The notes beneath the pieces are model-generated. The model was not told where the DNA came from. It searched no databases and was given only the letters and a program-made list of their open reading frames with translations. DNA of 64,000 bases. Source: Pedobacter sp. GTDB lineage: Bacteria; Bacteroidota; Bacteroidia; Sphingobacteriales; Sphingobacteriaceae. Shown one piece after another: positions 59,299-64,000 of the stretch. The translations under genes and the position numbers were made by a program. Within the stretch, counting starts at the first letter, position 1. Each line of letters opens with the position of its first letter. The stretch covers positions 62,001-126,000 of the forward strand of contig NZ_JAVHXT010000007.1 in NCBI RefSeq assembly GCF_031119335.1, read 5' to 3'.

Positions 59299-60540
59299 TT
59301 ATATTCGTTTTTTTAGTCTTATTAATTTAATGAGGAATGATTTTTCACGCCAAACTTCTAATATAACGCTGTAACCATTTTTGGCCTTAAAGGTAGTGCT
59401 AATTTCATCTAGCGTATAATCGTCTATTTTTTTGAAGTTGATAGAAGTGATTTCGTCCCCGGCTTTTAATCCAGCGAGGTCGGCGGGAGATTCGGGTTCT
59501 ATTTTATTGATCAAAGTTCTAGAAGGAGGACCACTCTCCGTGTAAAGTTCTATACCAGACATATCATGTTCAAAAATCCGATTGAACTTATCGTTCTTTT
59601 TGATATACATGCAGTTGTTTCGATAATCGTAAATGGTATTAAAACGAGTCAAAATTTCTGCTCCCAAATTGGCATTTCGTCCTTTGTTTCTTAACGAATC
59701 AATATTGTATATAGGGTAGTGCGAAATTACATCACTAAACTTAAAACTGCCTAATTGAAGCGAAATAAGGCGGCCAATTCTGCCTTTGATATCGCCCGTT
59801 AATCCATTTCCCAAATTGGCTTGCATGGTAAAATCTGGTTGGGGAAAAGGTTTAGAATCTAACGATTCAAGAGAAATGGCATGGCTGGCGCCACAATCTA
59901 CTAATGCTTTCACATATTTTGCACCCAAACCCTCTTGCTCAATATTTAGCAGCACATAAGGTTTGTTGTCCATCAGCTCTAAGGGAATGCGTTCACCTTT
60001 CAATTTTGTTTTTTTCTCTGGAGAGATAAACCTTATAGTTTTGTTAGAGTAGCTTACTTTTACCGTAAAACTATTGAAGAAGTTGTAGCCTATCAAACCG
60101 TAGATTTTTTTGCCTACAAAACCCGATAAAGAAAACACGTCATTTTTCAGGAAGACAGCGGGAATACTGCTTGCTTCGGCATCACCAATTCTCACACTAG
60201 TTGCGCCTAAGAATGCGTCTATACCTTCAAAATTTCCATAACCACTAATTTTTATGGGGCGTGGATAGCTTACCTTCAAGCTCTCTTTTAAAGTGGTATC
60301 GGTAACTATCATAGGGCTAACGCCTGTATCCAAAATAAAGTCGAATGGGCCTTTGTCGTTGATATAGATTGGAATAATGATTAGGTTCTTTATCAGTTCA
60401 AAATACATCGTTTGTTGCTTGCGGCCCGATGCAAATTTGAAATCTTGCGATTTCGCCAAGTTATTGTTGAATAAAAAGCACAATAGAACCAAAAAAGCAA
60501 GGTGTTTTGTAAAATGATTGCTTGGTTTAATGCTGTTCAT
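59299..60540 (-). CDS. Two-lobed retropepsin-like aspartic protease with C-terminal PDZ
   Basis: The 413-residue exported protein has an N-terminal signal peptide. The first lobe contains PFDFILDTGVSPMIVTD (DTG); the second contains VKALVDCGASHAISLES, with Cys in place of the usual Thr/Ser. Together they form an internal pseudo-dimer like pepsin rather than a retropepsin dimer. A PDZ domain occupies the C-terminus (LINKIEPESPADLAGLKAGDEITSINFKKID). Such proteins are common in Bacteroidota. Activity with the DCG variant is uncertain. Confidence 0.85.
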   Translation of the reverse strand: MNSIKPSNHFTKHLAFLVLLCFLFNNNLAKSQDFKFASGRKQQTMYFELIKNLIIIPIYINDKGPFDFILDTGVSPMIVTDTTLKESLKVSYPRPIKISGYGNFEGIDAFLGATSVRIGDAEASSIPAVFLKNDVFSLSGFVGKKIYGLIGYNFFNSFTVKVSYSNKTIRFISPEKKTKLKGERIPLELMDNKPYVLLNIEQEGLGAKYVKALVDCGASHAISLESLDSKPFPQPDFTMQANLGNGLTGDIKGRIGRLISLQLGSFKFSDVISHYPIYNIDSLRNKGRNANLGAEILTRFNTIYDYRNNCMYIKKNDKFNRIFEHDMSGIELYTESGPPSRTLINKIEPESPADLAGLKAGDEITSINFKKIDDYTLDEISTTFKAKNGYSVILEVWREKSFLIKLIRLKKRI

Positions 60541-60611
60541 AAATCTAAATTAATAAATTAGTGCACACTTAACCCCAAAGCTGTTCTAAAAATATAAAGC
60601 CACCCTAGCTC

Positions 60612-61940
60612 ATGATTAAATTCAACCTTAAAACTATTTTGTTTAGCACTGCTCTTGCTGTGATTTCCTCATTTTATGCCTGCAAGCCAAATCAGATCAT
60701 TGCAAAAAAGGTAGCTAAGGAATTTAAAACCTCCGAAATGTTGAAGAAATATCAGGTAGGTTTTGCACTTTACGATTTAGAAGGAAAGGAAATGATTTTT
60801 CAGAAAGATGCGGATAAATATTTCACGCCAGCATCTAACACCAAGCTTTTTACACTTTATGCAGGCTTAAAAATTGCTCCCGACTCCATTCCTTCTTTAA
60901 GATATATCGAAAAAGGAGATTCGCTTATTTTTTGGGGAACAGGAGATCCTTCTTTGCTGCATACCGCGGTAAAAGGCACTAAGGCCATCGAATTTTTAAG
61001 AAATACCAATAAAAAACTTTTTTTTGCCAACGGGCGATATACTGGAAATTTTTTTGGTAACGGTTGGAGCTGGGATGATTACAACGATTACTACCAGCCA
61101 GAAATTTCTGAGCTTCCTTTGTTTGATAATGTGGTGCTCGTTACGGCTAAGCAGGCTGGAGAAATGAATATTTCACCGAAGCACTTCAATTCTTGCTTCG
61201 TAGCAGACAGTAACAGTAAAGCAACAAAATTTAGTGTACAAAGGGAGTTTTTGAACAACAGGTTCCATTATCCCTTCGCAAAAACAACGGCAAATTACGA
61301 GCAGCAGATACCATTTAAAACGGCCACTACATTAACCCTTACTTTACTATCTGATACTTTGAACAAAGATTTGCAACTTGTTGATTATGCGATGCCTAAG
61401 GAGGCTAAAACCATCTATAGTTCTAAAAGCGATGATGTTTTTAAACAGTTAATGCTACCTTCTGATAATTTTGTGGCCGAGCAATTGCTCTTAACTTATG
61501 CCGATAAATTGGGTTTGGAACTCAGTACTTCCAAAGTAATTGCTGCAATACAAGAAAAGTACCTCACCGTACTGCCAGATAAACCAAAATGGGTAGATGG
61601 CTCTGGACTTTCTAGAGGGAATTTATTTACTCCGAGATCATTGATCAAATTGTTGGAATTAATTTATGACGAAGTTAACGATCAACAAAGGTTATTTGCC
61701 ATGATGCCGGCTGGCGGAAAATCGGGCACACTTAGAAATGCTTACCCTAAAACAGATACGCCTTTTGTGTACGCAAAAACAGGAACATTGGGAGGTGTGC
61801 ACAACCAAAGTGGCTATATTCTTACAAAAAAAGGTAAGCTGTTGCTTTACTCTTTTATGAATAACAACTACGTACAACCAACCGCCGAAATTAGGAAGGA
61901 AATGGTAAGGGTGGTAACAGCTATTCATGAACGTTTTTAA
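60612..61940 (+). CDS. dacB: D-alanyl-D-alanine carboxypeptidase/endopeptidase (PBP4/DacB type)
   Basis: The 442-residue lipoprotein (SSFYAC, Cys at about residue 24) has all penicillin-binding motifs: SxxK in TPASNTKLFTLY (Ser75, Lys78), SxN in LPSDNFVAEQLLL and KTG in YAKTGTLGGVHNQSGY. S13-family enzymes trim or cut peptide cross-links in peptidoglycan. It is shorter than E. coli PBP4 (477 residues), with a reduced insertion domain between SxxK and SxN. First gene of a rightward run of envelope and hydrolase genes. Confidence 0.92.
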   Translation: MIKFNLKTILFSTALAVISSFYACKPNQIIAKKVAKEFKTSEMLKKYQVGFALYDLEGKEMIFQKDADKYFTPASNTKLFTLYAGLKIAPDSIPSLRYIEKGDSLIFWGTGDPSLLHTAVKGTKAIEFLRNTNKKLFFANGRYTGNFFGNGWSWDDYNDYYQPEISELPLFDNVVLVTAKQAGEMNISPKHFNSCFVADSNSKATKFSVQREFLNNRFHYPFAKTTANYEQQIPFKTATTLTLTLLSDTLNKDLQLVDYAMPKEAKTIYSSKSDDVFKQLMLPSDNFVAEQLLLTYADKLGLELSTSKVIAAIQEKYLTVLPDKPKWVDGSGLSRGNLFTPRSLIKLLELIYDEVNDQQRLFAMMPAGGKSGTLRNAYPKTDTPFVYAKTGTLGGVHNQSGYILTKKGKLLLYSFMNNNYVQPTAEIRKEMVRVVTAIHERF

Positions 61941-61967
61941 ATACTCAAACTGTTAAAAAATAAATTA

Positions 61968-62750
61968 ATGAGGAGCCTATTAATTTTTATCTTAATTTGC
62001 ATTGGTTTCCTAGTTAGAGCGCAAGATCAATTAGTATATCAAAGTAAAAATTTACCAAAATCAGATACTGTTTGGGTGTTTAAACCTAAAAGTTACCAAG
62101 ACCATAAAAAGTTGGCCTTAATATATCTTTTACATGGATATGGAGGTAATTACAAACAATGGAACAGTATAATGGACGCTCAAAAATATGCCGATGAATA
62201 CGGGTTTATAATCGTTTGTCCAGACGGGTTGCATGATAGTTGGTACATCAATAGTCCGGTAAAGAAAAATTGGCAATATGAGACGTTCTTTTTCGATGAA
62301 CTTTATCTAGATATCAAGAAAAAATACAAAGTAGATGAGCAAAGGATTTTTATTTCTGGTCTGAGCATGGGCGGACATGGAGCTCTTTCTTTTTTTATAA
62401 AACGTCCAGATTTATTTGCAAGCGCAGGAAGCACCAGTGGAGGAGTTAAATTGAGAGATTTTTCTGCTAAATACGGGTTAAGTAATTTACTTGGAAATCC
62501 AAGTAGCGAGGACCCAATGTGGGATGCTTATTCCGTTGTGCCCAATATACACAAGCTGAAAGGCATTAGCAAGCCTTTCATTTTTGATTGTGGCTCTGAC
62601 GATTTTTTTTATGATTATAATAATGAGCTAAAACAAAAATGTGACGAATTTAAGTTGAAAGCCACTTATATTTCGCAACCTGGAGCGCACAATAGGGCTT
62701 ATTGGTCCAAATCAATCAGACAGCAATTCGAATTTTTTAAAAGCCATTAG
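61968..62750 (+). CDS. Exported alpha/beta hydrolase, esterase D-like
   Basis: The 260-residue protein has a signal peptide and the alpha/beta hydrolase landmarks: ALIYLLHGYGGNYKQW (oxyanion strand HGxGG), IFISGLSMGGHGALSFF (nucleophile elbow GLSMGG), a catalytic-Asp region FIFDCGSDDFFYD and a final His in PGAHNRAYW. This order is that of the esterase D/feruloyl esterase group (Pfam Esterase). Substrate unknown. It starts 27 bases after dacB and precedes the PLP enzyme by ten bases. Confidence 0.9.
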   Translation: MRSLLIFILICIGFLVRAQDQLVYQSKNLPKSDTVWVFKPKSYQDHKKLALIYLLHGYGGNYKQWNSIMDAQKYADEYGFIIVCPDGLHDSWYINSPVKKNWQYETFFFDELYLDIKKKYKVDEQRIFISGLSMGGHGALSFFIKRPDLFASAGSTSGGVKLRDFSAKYGLSNLLGNPSSEDPMWDAYSVVPNIHKLKGISKPFIFDCGSDDFFYDYNNELKQKCDEFKLKATYISQPGAHNRAYWSKSIRQQFEFFKSH

Positions 62751-62760
62751 CCAAATTAAA

Positions 62761-63843
62761 ATGAAATCCCCAAATGTAAGGTCATCATTATTGAGTACCG
62801 AAAAAAAATTCGATCAGCTGTCCCAGAAAATTTCAGCAGAAATACTTTATCACCAAGAAAACTATCTTTATTTTGGGGGAACAGCCTATTTGGGCATTCC
62901 CCAAAATAAAGAAATGACGGAACTTTACATCAAAGGTTTAGAACTTTATGGCCTTAATAATGGCACCAGTAGAGGAAACAACGTTCAGCTGAAAATTTAT
63001 GATGATGCGGAAATTTCCATTGCCAAAAGATTTGGTGCCGAAGCTGCGCTCATTACTTCCAGTGGCTATTTGGCAGCGCAACTCACCGTTTCAACCTACG
63101 CAAAGAGCGGGGTGGTTCGTTATGCACCAAATACGCACCCGGCCTTGTGGCAAAATGAAAATCCATCGGTTACGACGACGTATACCACATGGAGTACAAA
63201 CATCGTTGCTGAAATAAACGGAAGCGATGACGATAACTGGGTTTTGATTAGCAACTCCCTGAATAATCTTGTTCCAGAGATCTACGATTTCAGCTTTGTT
63301 CATCAAATAAATCCTTCGAAAAAAGTTGTTTTAATTATTGATGACTCTCACGGTATTGGTTTACTAAACAGCGGAAGTAGCGTGTTTAGTAATCTTCACC
63401 ATGCAGCAAATGTAGAAATCGTAGTGGTTGCTTCTATGGCAAAAGCATTAGGAATAGATGCTGGTGTTGTTTTAGGCGCTGAAAAATCGATAGCCAAACT
63501 AAAGCAGAGCGATATATTTTATGGTGCATCACCACCCGCTGCGGCAGGTTTGTATGCTTTTATTCACGCAGAACAGATTTACCAAAATGCTTATAATAAG
63601 CTTCAACAAAACGTAAAATTGTTTAAGCAAAAGCTAACAAATAAAAATGATTGGCATTTTGTTGCCGACTTTCCTGTATTTTTGTCCAAGCAGCCGGCTA
63701 TAGACCAGCGGTTATTGGAGCATAAAATCCTGATTTCTTCTTTCCCATATCCAGACAGAAATGGAAAGAATTTAAACCGTATCGTCTTATCAAGTTGGCA
63801 TAGCGAAAACGACATTTTAAAGTTGGTTGCGGCCCTTGGCTAG
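62761..63843 (+). CDS. PLP-dependent acyltransferase/aminotransferase, BioF-like
   Basis: The 360-residue fold-type I PLP enzyme resembles 8-amino-7-oxononanoate synthase and related alpha-oxoamine synthases: YLGIPQNKEM and NNGTSRGNNVQLKIYDDAE near the N-terminus, ALITSSGYLAAQ, IIDDSHGIGLLNSG (Asp/His contacting PLP) and VVVASMAKALGIDAGVVLG with the probable PLP-binding Lys. Its neighbours are not biotin genes and the GTLGK context of BioF is altered, so biotin synthesis should not be assumed. Lipid or amino-acid condensation is possible. Confidence 0.82.
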   Translation: MKSPNVRSSLLSTEKKFDQLSQKISAEILYHQENYLYFGGTAYLGIPQNKEMTELYIKGLELYGLNNGTSRGNNVQLKIYDDAEISIAKRFGAEAALITSSGYLAAQLTVSTYAKSGVVRYAPNTHPALWQNENPSVTTTYTTWSTNIVAEINGSDDDNWVLISNSLNNLVPEIYDFSFVHQINPSKKVVLIIDDSHGIGLLNSGSSVFSNLHHAANVEIVVVASMAKALGIDAGVVLGAEKSIAKLKQSDIFYGASPPAAAGLYAFIHAEQIYQNAYNKLQQNVKLFKQKLTNKNDWHFVADFPVFLSKQPAIDQRLLEHKILISSFPYPDRNGKNLNRIVLSSWHSENDILKLVAALG

Positions 63844-63871
63844 CATCCTGCTAAGGTAAAAAGGATTTAGT

Positions 63872-64000
63872 ATGAAAAAATTATTACTCTTGTTTGTATT
63901 AGCATTTGGTTTGCAGCAAATGCTGCATGCACAAAAAACGCTAAAAGTTTGGATTGTAAGACACGCAGAAAAGGATACCACAGATAAGAAAGATCGCGAT
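63872..64000 (+). CDS. Exported histidine phosphatase family protein, truncated by window edge
   Basis: Only 43 residues are visible: a signal peptide (MKKLLLLFVLAFGLQQMLHA, cleaved before Q) followed by LKVWIVRHAEKDTTDKKD. VRHAEK is the RHG/RHA motif holding the catalytic His of the phosphoglycerate-mutase-like histidine phosphatase superfamily. The rest lies outside the window. Confidence 0.75.
   Translation, partial: MKKLLLLFVLAFGLQQMLHAQKTLKVWIVRHAEKDTTDKKDRD

Noticed and set aside
62761..63843. Naming the PLP enzyme bioF
   Set aside because: Resemblance is to the broader oxoamine-synthase group, the Lys context differs and no biotin genes are nearby.

Overview
The window looks like a chromosomal segment of a Bacteroidota species, most likely a Pedobacter-like member of Sphingobacteriaceae. 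This is inferred from its low GC content, weak Shine-Dalgarno signals, families largely confined to the phylum (DUF3078, DUF4175, GIN-domain DUF2807, SbsA-Ig lipoproteins, YugP-type peptidase), a Bacteroidota-style YbeY metal site and many short palindromic dispersed repeats. No tRNA, rRNA, CRISPR array, prophage or integrative element was seen.

Layout. 1-8.8 kb: a truncated Prc protease, a stand-alone LuxR helix-turn-helix protein, a TPR protein, ybjQ, ffh, envelope proteins and two tandem GH73-LysM glucosaminidases. 8.8-13 kb: an O-methyltransferase, ruvX, a MITE-like element and a large M14 peptidase. 13-18.7 kb: a vitamin-controlled divergent locus. A TPP riboswitch drives a leftward four-gene operon (class I methyltransferase, HypE/PurM-like AIR-synthase homologue, ThiE-like protein, Trm112-like zinc ribbon), and a cobalamin riboswitch drives rightward metE. 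18.7-24.6 kb: a thioesterase, cdsA, a CPBP protease, dusB, apaG and an AraC/VOC pair. 24.7-29.6 kb: a MITE-like element, then two paralogous C-terminally membrane-anchored proteins convergent with a divergent Hsp70 and a minimal GrpE-like partner. 29.8-39.5 kb: housekeeping genes (purU, rmuC, a glycosyltransferase, thiL, an S41 protease, nadA). 39.5-46 kb: the nadA/nadB divergent intergenic region with repeated near-DnaA boxes, a gamma carbonic anhydrase, and mnmG preceded by two perfect parS sites. This suggests the segment lies near the replication origin. 46-64 kb: ABC-F, ybeY, DUF4175, GDPD, a RAYT transposase with REP-like hairpins, a frameshifted lipoprotein gene with an A11 tract, csp, and a run of envelope and hydrolase genes ending in a truncated histidine phosphatase.

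How genes work together. nadA and nadB make quinolinate for NAD. thiL and the TPP-regulated operon connect to thiamine. metE is silenced when B12 is available, presumably because a B12-dependent MetH takes over. ffh, cdsA, ybeY, mnmG and dusB are core translation, membrane and RNA-modification genes. The best candidates for undescribed biology are the TPP-riboswitch operon, with its possible Trm112/methyltransferase pair, and the Hsp70/GrpE-like/membrane-anchored cluster. The parS/near-DnaA-box region and the small TIR elements with target-site duplications are the strongest non-coding signals.
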